A stretch of DNA of 64,000 nt from an uncultured Paracoccaceae bacterium (GCA_938005545.1 CALKXV010000045.1:1-64000); one strand, 5' to 3'. Positions 17,710-27,432 are shown, counted from the first letter of the stretch. The notes: generated by a model from the sequence alone, not told the origin. Made by a program: numbers and translations.

Positions 17710-18536
17710 TGCGAGTTGGACTGGTTCAGTTCTGCGCGTCCGACAACCCACAATTAAATTTGCAGAGTGTTACGCAGTTCATCGCCGAGGCAGTCGAGGC
17801 CGGTGCCAACTTTGTATTGACACCCGAAGTTACAAATTGCGTGTCGGCCAGCCGAACCCATCAACGCAGCGTTCTGCAAAACGAAGATGACGATCAGACT
17901 TTGAAAGTGTTATGCCACCAAGCAGCAAATCACGGCATTTGGCTATTGATCGGTTCTTTGGCTTTGTTGGCGCGCAACGAAGATCGCTTTGTGAACCGAT
18001 CGTTTTTGGTCGCACCCACAGGTGAGATCGCGGCCCGGTATGACAAGATCCATATGTTCGACGTGGCGATCAGCGAAGCTGAAACCTATCGCGAAAGTGA
18101 CGGATATCGTCCCGGCACAAAGGCAGTTTTGGCTGATTTGGATGGCGTCGCTTTGGGGATGACGATCTGTTACGATATTCGGTTCCCTTATTTGTATCGT
18201 GGATTGGCCAAATCGGGCGCCAAGATCATGACGGTGCCATCGGCTTTTTCGCCAGAAACCGGCGCTGCCCATTGGGAAACCTTGTTGCGCGCCCGCGCTA
18301 TTGAGACGGGAAGTTTTGTGCTGGCCCCGGCGCAATGTGGGACACATCCAGTGACCCGGGGCCGGCAACGAAGCACCTATGGGCATTCGCTTGTAGTCGA
18401 TCCATGGGGCACGGTTGTTCTGGATGCCGGTGTTGCGCCCGGAGTACATGTGGTTGATTTGAATGTAGAAGACGTTGATGATGTGAGGCGACGTATCCCG
18501 TCACTCACTCACGAACGCGATTACACAAAAGCCTAA
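17709..18536 (+). CDS. Carbon-nitrogen hydrolase (Nit1/omega-amidase type)
   Basis: 275 residues. The nitrilase-superfamily triad is visible: Glu in LTPEVTN, Lys in YDKIHMFD and Cys in TICYDIRFP. Close relatives hydrolyse deaminated glutathione or alpha-ketoglutaramate, a repair role that fits a location next to glutaredoxin, but the exact amide is not readable from sequence. It overlaps grxC by one base at the start and marR by one base at the end (TAATG), so translation is coupled. Confidence 0.9.
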   Translation: MRVGLVQFCASDNPQLNLQSVTQFIAEAVEAGANFVLTPEVTNCVSASRTHQRSVLQNEDDDQTLKVLCHQAANHGIWLLIGSLALLARNEDRFVNRSFLVAPTGEIAARYDKIHMFDVAISEAETYRESDGYRPGTKAVLADLDGVALGMTICYDIRFPYLYRGLAKSGAKIMTVPSAFSPETGAAHWETLLRARAIETGSFVLAPAQCGTHPVTRGRQRSTYGHSLVVDPWGTVVLDAGVAPGVHVVDLNVEDVDDVRRRIPSLTHERDYTKA

Positions 18537-19006
18537 TGACCGATACCAAACCACCAATTGACCAGCTGGCCATCGCCCTGTTCAGCGAGATGTTTATGGC
18601 TGACCAGCTGTCGCGTGCACAGCTGGCAAAGGCTCTGCCAACTGGGATGGAGTTGAGCCATTTTTCTGTTTTACAACATCTGGCGCGTAGTGGTGGCGAA
18701 CGTTCGCCTGCACAGCTGGCTCGTGTATTTCATGTAACCCGTGGGGCTATGACCAATACAATCAGCAAGTTGGAATGGGCGGGTTACGTCCATGTTCGAC
18801 CAGACTGGGAAGATGCGCGGCGCAAATTTGTGGCGATTAGCCCAAGTGGGCTGAAGGCGCGTGACGCAGCGTTGGCAGCGATTGAGCCAATTCTGGGTAA
18901 CGCAGTTAAAGCCATCGGCGACGAAAAAGTTCGGAGCGCCTTGTCAGTGATGCGTGAACTTCGAACGCAATTTGAGGCGCAAATCAGCGACGAATTGAAG
19001 TCGTGA
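18536..19006 (+). CDS. MarR-family transcriptional regulator
   Basis: 156 residues with a winged-helix domain in the middle: [41 protein letters not shown] is split across the usual recognition helix, and the wing carries [16 protein letters not shown]. Regulators of this family bind palindromic operators as dimers and respond to small ligands or oxidation. It is the last gene of the comF-grxC-nitrilase group and overlaps the convergent ubiG end by 23 bp. Its target is not evident. Confidence 0.92.
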   Translation: MTDTKPPIDQLAIALFSEMFMADQLSRAQLAKALPTGMELSHFSVLQHLARSGGERSPAQLARVFHVTRGAMTNTISKLEWAGYVHVRPDWEDARRKFVAISPSGLKARDAALAAIEPILGNAVKAIGDEKVRSALSVMRELRTQFEAQISDELKS

Positions 19007-19724
19007 CATAGTTAACCGACAGATCGCGATCAGACAGTGACCAGCTCCATCCCAAGGGGTTGAAGACGAAGCCGGTCCGATCAACTGGGTCCAGCCCGGC
19101 TTTTGCAAGGAATTCGCACAGCTCGTCTGGTGTGATGAATTTTGACCATTCATGCGTGCCTTTTGGCAACCATCGCATCACGTATTCCGCCCCGACAATC
19201 GCCATCGCAAAGCTTTTGGGATTGCGGTTGATGGTACTACACGTCATCAGCCCGCCCGGTTCTAACAGGTCGTGGCAGGCCTTTAGAAAGGCCATGGGAT
19301 CGGCGACATGTTCGACCACTTCCATATTGAGGATCACATCGAAAGTTTCACCCGACGCGGCAATCGCTTCGGCGGTCGTGTGGCGGTAATCGATGTCAAG
19401 CCCTTGTTCTTCCGCGTGTATTTGCGCCACAGGAATGTTTCTTTCTGCGGCATCTGCACCAACAACATGCGCGCCCAAACGGGCCATCGGTTCGGCTAAA
19501 AGCCCGCCACCACAGCCGATATCCAGAATACGCAGACCTTCAAAAGGACTGGTCGCCGTCAAGTCGCGAGCAAACTCGGCGGCAATTTGTGATGTGACAT
19601 AGTCAAGCCGACAGGGGTTCAGCATGTGGAGAGGTTTGAATTTTCCATTCGGATCCCACCATTCTGCGGCCATGGCCTGAAATTTGTCGATTTCGCCTTG
19701 GTCAATGGTTGATGCCTGAGCCAT
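18984..19724 (-). CDS. ubiG: Ubiquinone biosynthesis O-methyltransferase
   Basis: 246 residues. [22 protein letters not shown] is the SAM-binding loop, followed by [15 protein letters not shown], and [19 protein letters not shown] is the diagnostic N-terminal UbiG motif. Catalyses both O-methylations of ubiquinone synthesis on the membrane. It stands alone on the minus strand and is convergent with marR. Confidence 0.96.
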   Translation of the reverse strand: MAQASTIDQGEIDKFQAMAAEWWDPNGKFKPLHMLNPCRLDYVTSQIAAEFARDLTATSPFEGLRILDIGCGGGLLAEPMARLGAHVVGADAAERNIPVAQIHAEEQGLDIDYRHTTAEAIAASGETFDVILNMEVVEHVADPMAFLKACHDLLEPGGLMTCSTINRNPKSFAMAIVGAEYVMRWLPKGTHEWSKFITPDELCEFLAKAGLDPVDRTGFVFNPLGWSWSLSDRDLSVNYVTTSIRR

Positions 19725-19792
19725 TTTGGTTAGACCCTTTAGTTGCTGAAAATTGCCGTGAATCGGCCGTCTCTTACGTATATAGGTCGATC

Positions 19793-20767
19793 ATGGACAG
19801 ACCGTCAGACCAAAAGACTGCGTCACAGTATCTCTATGCGCGGATCGATCCTTACGATCAGCGGATGCTGGACGTGGGCGATGGGCATCGGATCTACGTT
19901 GAACAATGCGGACATCCCGACGGATTTCCGGTTGTGGTTCTGCATGGCGGTCCGGGTGGCGGGTGTAGTCCTGCCATGCGCCGCTATTTTGATCCGAATT
20001 TTTATCGCATCATTCTGTTTGATCAGCGTGGATGCGGGCGGTCGCGCCCACATGCCAGCGTTGAGGACAACACAACATGGCATTTGGTTCGCGATATCGA
20101 GTTGATTCGCGAAAAGTTAGGCATCGGCCGCTGGAACGTGTTTGGTGGAAGCTGGGGTGCCACGTTGGCGTTGATCTATGGGATCACTCATCCTGAGCGT
20201 TGCGCCAATTTGATTTTGCGCTCGGTCTTTTTGATGACCCAAGGCGAGCTGGATTGGTTTTATGGCGGCGGGGCTGGCGCGTTTTGGCCTGATGTCTGGT
20301 CACGTTTTACGGCTTTGGTTCCAGAAGGCGAACAAGACGATCTGATAGAGGCTTATTCAAAGCGGCTTTTTTCGGGTGATGTTGGGCTTGAGACCAAATT
20401 TGCGCGGGCGTGGGCAAGTTGGGAAAACACGTTGGCTTCTATTCGCAACGATGGGCCAAGCGGCGACAGCCCCGGCGATTTTGCGCGCGCTTTCTCTCGG
20501 ATTGAGAACCACTACTTTCGGAATGAAGGGTTTCTTGAGCATGATGGTTGGATTGAGGCCAATCTGAACCGCCTAGCCAATGTGCCGGGCTACATTGTTC
20601 AAGGCCGCTACGACATGATTTGCCCACCGATCGGTGCGGTTCGCTTGAATGAAGGGTGGGCTGGGTCTTCGTTGCGGATCATTCCGCGCGCAGGTCATGC
20701 GTTAAGTGAGCCGGGAATCAGTGCAGAACTGGTTCGCATCACCGATATTCTGCGGTCACGATGCTAG
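19793..20767 (+). CDS. pip: Proline iminopeptidase, alpha/beta hydrolase
   Basis: 324 residues from the ATG at 19793; the 28 codons of open frame upstream overlap the ubiG start region and do not match the family. It has the oxyanion motif HGGPGGG, the nucleophile elbow GGSWGATLAL with its Ser, and the acid and His in GRYDMICPP and RAGHALSEPG, as in serine peptidases of family S33. It removes N-terminal proline from peptides in the cytosol. Monocistronic, divergent from ubiG by 68 bp. Confidence 0.93.
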   Translation: MDRPSDQKTASQYLYARIDPYDQRMLDVGDGHRIYVEQCGHPDGFPVVVLHGGPGGGCSPAMRRYFDPNFYRIILFDQRGCGRSRPHASVEDNTTWHLVRDIELIREKLGIGRWNVFGGSWGATLALIYGITHPERCANLILRSVFLMTQGELDWFYGGGAGAFWPDVWSRFTALVPEGEQDDLIEAYSKRLFSGDVGLETKFARAWASWENTLASIRNDGPSGDSPGDFARAFSRIENHYFRNEGFLEHDGWIEANLNRLANVPGYIVQGRYDMICPPIGAVRLNEGWAGSSLRIIPRAGHALSEPGISAELVRITDILRSRC

Positions 20768-20944
20768 ATCGCCAAACCCTGTCTGCCGCGCGGATTTATG
20801 CAGCTTTTCCGGCTTTCCCCCTTGGGCGTTTTGTTAACCATTGTTATCAATTTCCAAATGGCTGACGATCTGCTGCCTCTGTTTCGCCCCATTTTGACGT
20901 TTGGTTGTATGGGCCGGGGGCGGCAATGAGGGACACCTGGGGAA

Positions 20945-21580
20945 ATGATGTTCAAGATTTCGGCGATCTGCCTTGGTGTTGCCCTGCTGCTGGGCGCGCC
21001 GACTGCTGCTGACGCATGCAGCCGGACCGTCTCAAAAAAAGCGGCGCAAACGATTGTTCCGACCGGTCGTATCAATCAGTCGCTTTTGAACAATGCGATT
21101 CGCGCCGAAGTGAACTTTCATCGCTGTCGATCTGGTCTTAATCCAGTCGGGGATGCTGGAAGCGGTCTGACCCAACAGGCAGCGAAACATTCTGTCTGGA
21201 TGGCCCGCACACAACAGCTGACGCACAAAAGCACGGTTGCGGGATCGGCAACTTTGGTTCAGCGGGTCAAGAAAGCCGGTGTGAAGTTTCGGACCGGGTC
21301 GGAAAATATCGGCATGGTTCACAGATATCAGATCGACAATCGGCGTTTTAAAATTCTGAATTCTTCGTCGTGCCAGTTCGCGACGCAAGATGGTCAAGCG
21401 CTGCCAGCGCATTCCTATGCATCGCTGGCGCGCCATGCGGTTACCCTTTGGATGAATTCGCCGGGTCACCGAAAAAATATCCTCGACAAACGGGTAACAC
21501 GGATGTCCACGGCCGTCGCGTTTGATCCAAAGGCTCAGTACTGTGGACGCTTCTGGTTGACGCAGAACTTTATTGGCTAA
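20945..21580 (+). CDS. Exported CAP (SCP/PR1)-domain protein
   Basis: 211 residues with a cleavable signal peptide (KISAICLGVALLLGAPTAADA). The CAP domain is shown by NNAIRAEVNFHRCRSGLNPV, the SENIGM motif, and HAVTLWMNSPGHRKNIL. Six cysteines after the signal suggest disulfide bonds in the periplasm. It is a second, distinct CAP protein in this window and not a copy of the lipoprotein at 12.3 kb. Function unknown. Confidence 0.87.
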   Translation: MMFKISAICLGVALLLGAPTAADACSRTVSKKAAQTIVPTGRINQSLLNNAIRAEVNFHRCRSGLNPVGDAGSGLTQQAAKHSVWMARTQQLTHKSTVAGSATLVQRVKKAGVKFRTGSENIGMVHRYQIDNRRFKILNSSSCQFATQDGQALPAHSYASLARHAVTLWMNSPGHRKNILDKRVTRMSTAVAFDPKAQYCGRFWLTQNFIG

Positions 21581-21601
21581 GCTCGTTTAAACAGCCACCT
21601 G

Positions 21602-21628
21602 ATAAGCTCGGCCAATGGCCGGGCTTAT
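21602..21628. terminator. Hairpin after CAP-protein gene
   Basis: ATAAGCTCGGCC (21602-21613) pairs with GGCCGGGCTTAT (21617-21628) across a 3-nt loop, 12 bp with one G-T mismatch. There is no T-run on either side, so this may protect the transcript 3' end or act as a weak terminator for the gene ending at 21580. Confidence 0.5.
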
Positions 21629-21653
21629 TATGGGTAAAGTTAACTAAGTTCAG

Positions 21654-21680
21654 GCGGCAGCTTTCAAAGCCGCATTTTCT
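21654..21680 (+). terminator. Possible Rho-independent terminator before the rimP operon
   Basis: GCGGC (21654-21658) pairs with GCCGC (21669-21673), and the intervening sequence can also fold (GCTT/AAGC); ATTTTCTT follows. This could end transcription from the CAP-protein gene. Confidence 0.45.
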
Positions 21681-21724
21681 TGACGTTGTGCTTCCATCTC
21701 GGCGGGGCGATGCGAAACATCCCC

Positions 21725-21753
21725 TTGTAGTTTCCAAAAGTCGGGCGTATATC
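21725..21753 (+). promoter_or_regulatory. Candidate promoter of the rimP-nusA-ylxR-infB operon
   Basis: TTGTAG (21725-21730) and TATATC (21748-21753) at an exact 17-nt spacing resemble sigma-70 hexamers. Transcription would start near 21760, giving a leader of about 95 nt before the rimP ATG that contains the terminator hairpin at 21808-21831. Confidence 0.45.
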
Positions 21754-21807
21754 CCTTTCAACAGCGGCGCATCGGCCTCCAACCCCGAAGCTCCACCGGA
21801 TCACACC

Positions 21808-21831
21808 ACGGGCCCGCTGGCCCGTTTTTTT
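21808..21831 (+). terminator. Intrinsic terminator in the rimP leader (candidate attenuator)
   Basis: ACGGGCC (21808-21814) pairs with GGCCCGT (21819-21825) over a CGCT loop, followed by seven T. It lies 23 bp before the rimP ATG, so it is either the end of an upstream small RNA or an attenuator of the nusA operon. CAGCGG at 21762-21767 is complementary to CCGCTG at 21814-21819, which would break this stem. Confidence 0.75.
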
Positions 21832-21854
21832 ATGCCTGGATTCCAAGCGACGTC

Positions 21855-22433
21855 ATGAACGATTTGATTGCCAAAGCAACGATTGATCAGCGGATGGCTG
21901 AGGTGATCACACCTGTGATCGAAGACCTTGGGTTCGAACTTGTGCGCGTGCGTTTGATGGCGGGATCGCAGTCGAAAACCTTGCAGATCATGGCTGAAAA
22001 GCCCGAAGGTGGGATCGAAGTTGATGATTGTGCGGCGATTTCCACAGCCGTCAGTGCCACTTTGGATGTCGAAGACCCGTTGGAAGACGCCTATACGCTT
22101 GAAGTGTCGAGCCCCGGAATTGATAGGCCTCTAACACGGTTGAAGGACTTCGAGACCTGGACTGGTTATGAGGCCAAGCTTGAAACCAGCGATCTGATCG
22201 ACGGGCGCAAGCGTTTCAAAGGCCTGTTGCAGGGTATCGAAGGTGACGAGGTTCTGATTGAGATCGAAGAAGGCACGATTGGTTTGAAGTTTGATTGGCT
22301 GGCCGAGGCCAAGTTGATCTTGACCGATGAATTGATCCGCGACGTATTGCGGGCCCGTAAGGATGCGGGCGACGTGGACGAAGCACAGTTTGATGAAGTA
22401 CAGACCATCATGGATGGCGACGAGGAGACCTGA
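21855..22433 (+). CDS. rimP: Ribosome maturation factor RimP
   Basis: 192 residues. Needed for maturation of the 30S subunit. The family segments [25 protein letters not shown] and [10 protein letters not shown] are all present, followed by the C-terminal SH3-like part with an acidic extension. First gene of the rimP-nusA-ylxR-infB operon; nusA starts 2 bp after its stop. Confidence 0.97.
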   Translation: MNDLIAKATIDQRMAEVITPVIEDLGFELVRVRLMAGSQSKTLQIMAEKPEGGIEVDDCAAISTAVSATLDVEDPLEDAYTLEVSSPGIDRPLTRLKDFETWTGYEAKLETSDLIDGRKRFKGLLQGIEGDEVLIEIEEGTIGLKFDWLAEAKLILTDELIRDVLRARKDAGDVDEAQFDEVQTIMDGDEET

Positions 22434-22435
22434 AA

Positions 22436-24073
22436 ATGGCGATCACATCCGCAAACCAACTTGAGCTGCTGCAAACCGCCGAGGCGGTTGCGCGTGAAAA
22501 GATGATCGACCCCGGTTTGGTGGTCGAGGCGATGGAGGAATCTTTGGCGCGGGCTGCAAAGTCGCGCTATGGAGCCGAGATGGACATTCGCGTGTCGATT
22601 GACCGGAAAACCGGTAAGGCGACGTTTACGCGGGTTCGTACGGTGATTGATCCCGAGGAAGAGGAGCTTGAGAACTATCAGGCGCAGATGACGCCCGAGC
22701 AAGCCAAGCAATATATGGACGATCCAAAACCGGGCGAGATGTTCATTGAAGAAGTACCGCCCGTCGAAATGGGACGGATCGCGGCGCAGTCTGCCAAACA
22801 GGTGATCTTGCAAAAGGTTCGTGAGGCTGAGCGTGATCGTCAGTTCGAAGAATTCCAAGACCGTGCGGGTACGATCATCAACGGTGTGGTCAAGCGCGAG
22901 GAATACGGCAACGTCATCGTTGACGTGGGCCGAGGCGAAGGTGTGTTGCGCCGGAATGAGAAAATCGGTCGGGAATCGTATCGTCCGGGTGATCGTATCC
23001 GCTGTTTCATCAAAGACGTCCGCCGCGAAGTACGCGGGCCGCAGATTTTTCTGAGCCGGACAGCGCCTGAGTTCATGGAAGAGCTGTTCAAGATGGAAGT
23101 TCCCGAGATTTACGACGGTATCATCGAGATCAAAGCCTGTGCCCGCGATCCCGGAAGCCGTGCAAAAATCGCTGTTATTTCCTATGAGAATAGCATTGAT
23201 CCCGTTGGTGCCTGTGTGGGTATGCGTGGTTCGCGCGTGCAGGCTGTTGTGAATGAGCTTCAGGGTGAAAAGATCGACATCATCCCTTGGAACGAGGATG
23301 CGCCGACATTCCTGGTGAACGCATTGCAGCCCGCCGAAGTGGCCAAGGTCGTATTGGACGAGGAAGCGGAACGCATTGAAGTGGTTGTTCCCGAGGAACA
23401 GCTTTCCCTCGCGATCGGTCGTCGTGGCCAGAACGTGCGTTTGGCGTCTCAGCTGACCGGCCTTGATATTGATATCATGACCGAAGAAGAAGAAAGCGCG
23501 CGTCGTCAGGCCGAATTCGAAACGCGGACCAAGTTGTTCATGGACACATTGGACCTGGATGAATTCTTTGCTCAGTTGCTGGTGTCGGAAGGCTTTACCA
23601 ACCTGGAAGAAGTCGCTTATGTCGAGTTGGACGAGCTGTTGGTGATCGACGGTGTCGACTCGGATACGGCCAGTGAATTGCAGGCCCGTGCCCGCGACTA
23701 TCTGGATGCAAAAAACAAAGAAGCCGAAGCGCGCGCCCGTGAATTGGGTGCGGAAGACAGCCTGTTCGCCTTTGAAGGACTGACACCGCAGATGGTCGAA
23801 GTCTTGGCAGAAGATGGCGTGAAGACGCTGGAAGACTTTGCGACCTGTGCAGATTGGGAGTTGGCCGGTGGCTGGACGACCGTGGATGGTGAGCGAATCA
23901 AGGACGATGGGTTGCTTGAAAAGTTTGGAGTCGAATTGGAAGAAGCGCAGAACATGGTGATGACGGCGCGGATCCAACTGGGTTGGATTGATATTGCTGA
24001 AATCGAAGCCGAGGCTGCGGCGAAAGCGGCGGCCGAAGAAGCTGCCGCTGAAGCTGAGGAGGCCGGGGCCTAA
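22436..24073 (+). CDS. nusA: Transcription termination/antitermination factor NusA
   Basis: 545 residues. Order: N-terminal RNA-polymerase-binding domain; S1 domain (about 135-200, GVVKREEYGNVIVDVGRGEG); two KH domains with GMRGSRVQAVV and AIGRRGQNVRLA; then C-terminal acidic helical repeats (DLDEFFAQLLVSEGF and a second FEGLTPQMVEVLAEDG) and an Ala/Glu tail. NusA modulates pausing, termination and antitermination. It could autoregulate through the terminator in the operon leader, since NusA-operon feedback is known in other bacteria. Confidence 0.97.
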   Translation: MAITSANQLELLQTAEAVAREKMIDPGLVVEAMEESLARAAKSRYGAEMDIRVSIDRKTGKATFTRVRTVIDPEEEELENYQAQMTPEQAKQYMDDPKPGEMFIEEVPPVEMGRIAAQSAKQVILQKVREAERDRQFEEFQDRAGTIINGVVKREEYGNVIVDVGRGEGVLRRNEKIGRESYRPGDRIRCFIKDVRREVRGPQIFLSRTAPEFMEELFKMEVPEIYDGIIEIKACARDPGSRAKIAVISYENSIDPVGACVGMRGSRVQAVVNELQGEKIDIIPWNEDAPTFLVNALQPAEVAKVVLDEEAERIEVVVPEEQLSLAIGRRGQNVRLASQLTGLDIDIMTEEEESARRQAEFETRTKLFMDTLDLDEFFAQLLVSEGFTNLEEVAYVELDELLVIDGVDSDTASELQARARDYLDAKNKEAEARARELGAEDSLFAFEGLTPQMVEVLAEDGVKTLEDFATCADWELAGGWTTVDGERIKDDGLLEKFGVELEEAQNMVMTARIQLGWIDIAEIEAEAAAKAAAEEAAAEAEEAGA

Positions 24074-24088
24074 TGGCCCGGAACGCTC

Positions 24089-24712
24089 TTGCCCAGAGGC
24101 GGCAAACCCAAAAATCTCAGTGAGCCAGAACGCCGCTGTATCGCAACCGGAGAGGTTCAGCCCAAGCGTGGGCTGATCCGATTTGGCATTTCGCCCGATG
24201 GGCAAATTGTGCCGGACATCCTTGAAAAACTACCCGGACGAGGCATATGGGTGGCGTCTGAGCGTACTGCGCTGGAAGAAGCGATCCAAAAAGGCTTGTT
24301 CGCAAGAAGCGCCAAGCAAGCGGTTACTGTACCGGAATCTTTGGTCGATGACGTCGAATCTCTTTTGGCAAAACGGCTGATTGGCGGTATCTCGATGGCA
24401 CGGAAAGCCGGTAGTGCGATTGCGGGTTTTGAGAAGGTCAAAGATTGGCTTGGCAAGGACGAAGCACGCATTTTGTTTCAGGCTTCTGATGGCTCGGAAC
24501 GCGGGAAGTCAAAGCTTCATGCACCCGGTGGGCGCGGCAGTTTTTTCGAGGTGCTGAGCGCCTCAGAATTGGGTTTGTCCTTTGGGCGTGAACGTGTGAT
24601 ACATGCGGCGCTCGGTTTTGGCGGACTCACTGAACGGATCAGAGAGGACGCCATTCGGCTATCTGGCGTTCGTGAATTGAAAGGTGGCTCAGCCACCACA
24701 GAGGTAAAGTAA
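24089..24712 (+). CDS. YlxR/DUF448 RNA-binding protein with C-terminal L7Ae-like domain
   Basis: 207 residues from a TTG start. [21 protein letters not shown] is split around the YlxR motif with CIATGE, then [11 protein letters not shown] and PGRGIWV. The rest (about 100-180) has an L7Ae/L30e-like stretch with [22 protein letters not shown]. The nearest ATG, at 24073, overlaps the nusA stop but is in another frame and ends after 16 codons, so the start is uncertain and a small indel in the start region is possible. Its place between nusA and infB is standard in alphaproteobacteria. Confidence 0.85.
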   Translation: MPRGGKPKNLSEPERRCIATGEVQPKRGLIRFGISPDGQIVPDILEKLPGRGIWVASERTALEEAIQKGLFARSAKQAVTVPESLVDDVESLLAKRLIGGISMARKAGSAIAGFEKVKDWLGKDEARILFQASDGSERGKSKLHAPGGRGSFFEVLSASELGLSFGRERVIHAALGFGGLTERIREDAIRLSGVRELKGGSATTEVK

Positions 24713-24717
24713 ACTCT

Positions 24718-27225
24718 ATGAGCGATAGTGACGGCAAAAAGACACTCGGCCTCGGTCGTGGACCCGGACAGGTAAAGCAAAGCTTTAGCCATGGCCGGAC
24801 CAAGAACGTTGTGGTTGAGACGAAGCGCAAGCGCGTTGTCGTACCCAAGCCAGGTGGTGGGGGTGGCTCTGGCCCATCGGGCAAGTCGGGATCGGCTGCT
24901 GGTGGGGATCCGAAAAAGCGCCCAGCGGGCATATCGGATGTTGAGCACGACCGCAGAATGAAGGCTCTGGCCGCGCACAAAGCTGCGGAAGCGCAAGAAG
25001 CCGAAAAGCGGGAAGCAGACGAAAAAGCACGCGCAGAAGACCGCGAACGTCGTCGCGCGGAAATCGAGGCGAAGGAACGCGAAGAACAAGAGCGGGCCGA
25101 CAAAGCCAAGGCCAAAGTTGAAGAAGAAGAACGTAAGAAGCGCGAAGAAATCGCAGCGAAAGCCAGTGCTGCCGCCGCTGCTGCGGCACCCGCGGCTGCG
25201 CCTGAAGGCGCTGCGGCACCTGCCGCTGCTCCGCGCGGTGGTAATAAGCCAGCGCCTGTAAAGCGCGACCGCGACAATGATCGCCGTGACAACAAAAGCG
25301 GCCGTGCCCGCGAAGACAACGCTCGCCGCTCGGGTAAGTTGACCCTAAACCAAGCTTTGACGGGTGGTGAAGGCGGTCGCCAGAAATCAATGGCCGCGAT
25401 GAAGCGGAAACAGGAACGCGCCCGGCAAAAAGCAATGGGCGGAACGCAAGAGCGCGAAAAGGTTGTGCGCACCGTTCAGTTGCCAGAAGCGATTATGGTC
25501 AGTGAACTTGCAAACCGAATGTCCGAACGCGTTTCCGATATTGTCAAATCGCTGATGAACAGCGGAATAATGGCGACCCAAAACCAGACAATTGACGCGG
25601 ATACGGCTGAGCTGATTATCGAAGAATTTGGCCACACCGTTCAGCGTGTATCTGATTCTGACGTCGAGGATGTGATCGCACCGATCGAAGACGACGCGGC
25701 TGATCTTAAGGATCGCCCGCCGGTCATTACCATTATGGGTCATGTCGACCATGGTAAGACTTCGCTTTTGGATGCGATCCGAAAAGCGAATGTCACGGGT
25801 GGCGAAGCTGGTGGGATCACTCAGCACATTGGTGCCTATCAGGTGACCACCGATACGGGCGCCGTTCTGTCATTCCTTGATACACCGGGTCACGCCGCGT
25901 TCACGTCTATGCGCGCCCGTGGTGCTCAGGTGACGGACATCGTTGTGCTTGTTGTTGCTGCTGATGATGCGGTGATGCCGCAGACCGTTGAAGCCATCAA
26001 TCATGCCAAGGCCGCAAACGTTCCGATGATCGTTGCCATCAACAAGATCGATGTGCCAGCGGCGAACGTTGACAAAGTGCGGACCGATCTGTTGCAGCAT
26101 GAGGTCGTCGTCGAGAAGATGTCAGGCGAAGTGCAGGATGTTGAAGTATCAGCTGTCAAAGGCACAGGTCTTGATGCCCTGCTTGAAGCTATCGCGCTAC
26201 AGGCGGAAATACTTGAACTGAAAGCCAACCCAGATCGCGCAGCACAGGGTGCCGTTATCGAGGCGCAGCTTGATGTGGGGCGTGGTCCTGTTGCGACTGT
26301 CCTAATTCAGAACGGTACACTGCGCCAAGGCGACATCTTCGTGGTTGGCGAACAGTGGGGCAAAGTGCGCGCCATGGAAAATGACAAAGGTGACCGTGTT
26401 AAAGAAGCCGGTCCGTCAGTTCCTGTCGAAGTGCTTGGTCTAAACGGTACGCCGGAAGCGGGTGATGTGTTGAACGTGGTCGACACCGAAGCGCAAGCAC
26501 GTGAAATCGCCGAATATCGCGAGAAGGCTGCGAAAGAGAAACGCGCAGCGGCTGGTGCTGCAACGACGCTGGAACAATTGATGCAGAAGGCCAAGGACGA
26601 CGAAACTGTCGCCGAGATGCCAATTCTGGTGAAAGCCGATGTGCAGGGTTCAGCCGAAGCCATCGTTCAGGCGATGGAAAAAATCGGCAACGACGAAGTG
26701 CGCGTTCGGGTGTTGCATTCGGGCGTTGGTGCGATCACAGAATCGGATATTGGGTTGGCGGAAGCCTCCGGTTCTCCGGTCTTTGGTTTCAACGTGCGTG
26801 CAAATGCGTCGGCCCGAAACACGGCGAACCAAAAAGGCGTGGAAATTCGATACTATAGCGTCATTTACGATTTGGTTGATGATGTGAAAGCTGCCGCAAG
26901 CGGATTGTTGTCTGCCGAAGTGCGTGAGACCTTTATCGGGTATGCGTCCATAAAAGAAGTCTTCAAGGTTTCTGGAGTTGGTCGTGTGGCTGGTTGTCTT
27001 GTGACCGAAGGTGTTGCCCGTCGTTCGGCCGGCGTTCGCCTTTTGCGCGATGATGTCGTGATCCACGAAGGTACGCTGAAAACACTGAAACGCTTCAAAG
27101 ATGAAGTCGCTGAAGTCCAGTCGGGTCAGGAATGCGGCATGGCGTTTGAGAACTACGAAGATATCCGTGAAGGCGATGTCATCGAAATCTTTGAGCGCGA
27201 AGAATTCGAACGTACGCTCTCCTAA
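24718..27225 (+). CDS. infB: Translation initiation factor IF-2
   Basis: 835 residues. A long charged, Ala-rich N-terminal region (about 1-250, rich in Glu, Lys and Arg, likely coiled coil) precedes the conserved IF-2 N-domain and the GTPase. The G-domain motifs are [17 protein letters not shown] and NKIDVP. It binds initiator tRNA and GTP on the 30S subunit. ATG follows the ylxR stop by 5 bp. A strong terminator closes the operon. Confidence 0.98.
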   Translation: MSDSDGKKTLGLGRGPGQVKQSFSHGRTKNVVVETKRKRVVVPKPGGGGGSGPSGKSGSAAGGDPKKRPAGISDVEHDRRMKALAAHKAAEAQEAEKREADEKARAEDRERRRAEIEAKEREEQERADKAKAKVEEEERKKREEIAAKASAAAAAAAPAAAPEGAAAPAAAPRGGNKPAPVKRDRDNDRRDNKSGRAREDNARRSGKLTLNQALTGGEGGRQKSMAAMKRKQERARQKAMGGTQEREKVVRTVQLPEAIMVSELANRMSERVSDIVKSLMNSGIMATQNQTIDADTAELIIEEFGHTVQRVSDSDVEDVIAPIEDDAADLKDRPPVITIMGHVDHGKTSLLDAIRKANVTGGEAGGITQHIGAYQVTTDTGAVLSFLDTPGHAAFTSMRARGAQVTDIVVLVVAADDAVMPQTVEAINHAKAANVPMIVAINKIDVPAANVDKVRTDLLQHEVVVEKMSGEVQDVEVSAVKGTGLDALLEAIALQAEILELKANPDRAAQGAVIEAQLDVGRGPVATVLIQNGTLRQGDIFVVGEQWGKVRAMENDKGDRVKEAGPSVPVEVLGLNGTPEAGDVLNVVDTEAQAREIAEYREKAAKEKRAAAGAATTLEQLMQKAKDDETVAEMPILVKADVQGSAEAIVQAMEKIGNDEVRVRVLHSGVGAITESDIGLAEASGSPVFGFNVRANASARNTANQKGVEIRYYSVIYDLVDDVKAAASGLLSAEVRETFIGYASIKEVFKVSGVGRVAGCLVTEGVARRSAGVRLLRDDVVIHEGTLKTLKRFKDEVAEVQSGQECGMAFENYEDIREGDVIEIFEREEFERTLS

Positions 27226-27243
27226 AAGCCTAAACCTGAATGT

Positions 27244-27276
27244 AAAAAGGCGCCGCTGGAAACAGCGGCGCCTTTT
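27244..27276 (+). terminator. Rho-independent terminator after infB
   Basis: GGCGCCGCTG (27249-27258) pairs with CAGCGGCGCC (27263-27272) over a GAAA tetraloop, with five A before and four T after the stem. The A/T flanks could let it act on both strands, also for the 27.3-kb minus-strand gene. Confidence 0.92.
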
Positions 27277-27309
27277 CGTGTGGATAAGTGTGAGTGAGTT
27301 GGGGGGTGG

Positions 27310-27432
27310 TTACACCGGAAATCCACAGAAAACCTGTGTTCCGACACGAACCGATATGCGTCCGTCACCGAACGCTTGAACAAACTTACCTTGAACCGAA
27401 ACGCAACTTCCCATGATGACTGTCTTGAGCAT
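27310..27432 (-). CDS. Small conserved-looking protein of 40 residues
   Basis: ATG at 27432 to TAA at 27310. Translation begins MLKTVIMGSCVSVQG and ends QVFCGFPV, with a middle GDGRISVRVG that looks like a beta-barrel (SH3/OB-like) fragment. AGAGGAT lies about 7 nt before the ATG. Upstream, TTGCAG and TACATA at 18-nt spacing may be its promoter. Short proteins of this type occur in roseobacters and are sometimes labelled translation initiation factor 2, apparently from weak similarity or from their position beside infB. Function unknown. It is missed by most length cut-offs. Confidence 0.6.
   Translation of the reverse strand: MLKTVIMGSCVSVQGKFVQAFGDGRISVRVGTQVFCGFPV

Noticed and set aside
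21570-21846. A tmRNA or small protein on the minus strand: the frame reading [15 protein letters not shown] ends like a tmRNA tag
   Set aside because: Alphaproteobacterial tags normally begin Ala-Asn-Asp-Asn; none is present, and no tRNA-like TpsiC arm or acceptor stem is found on either strand.
22166-24205. A 679-codon open frame on the minus strand opposite rimP and nusA
   Set aside because: Antisense shadow of nusA; no family character, and nusA is certain.
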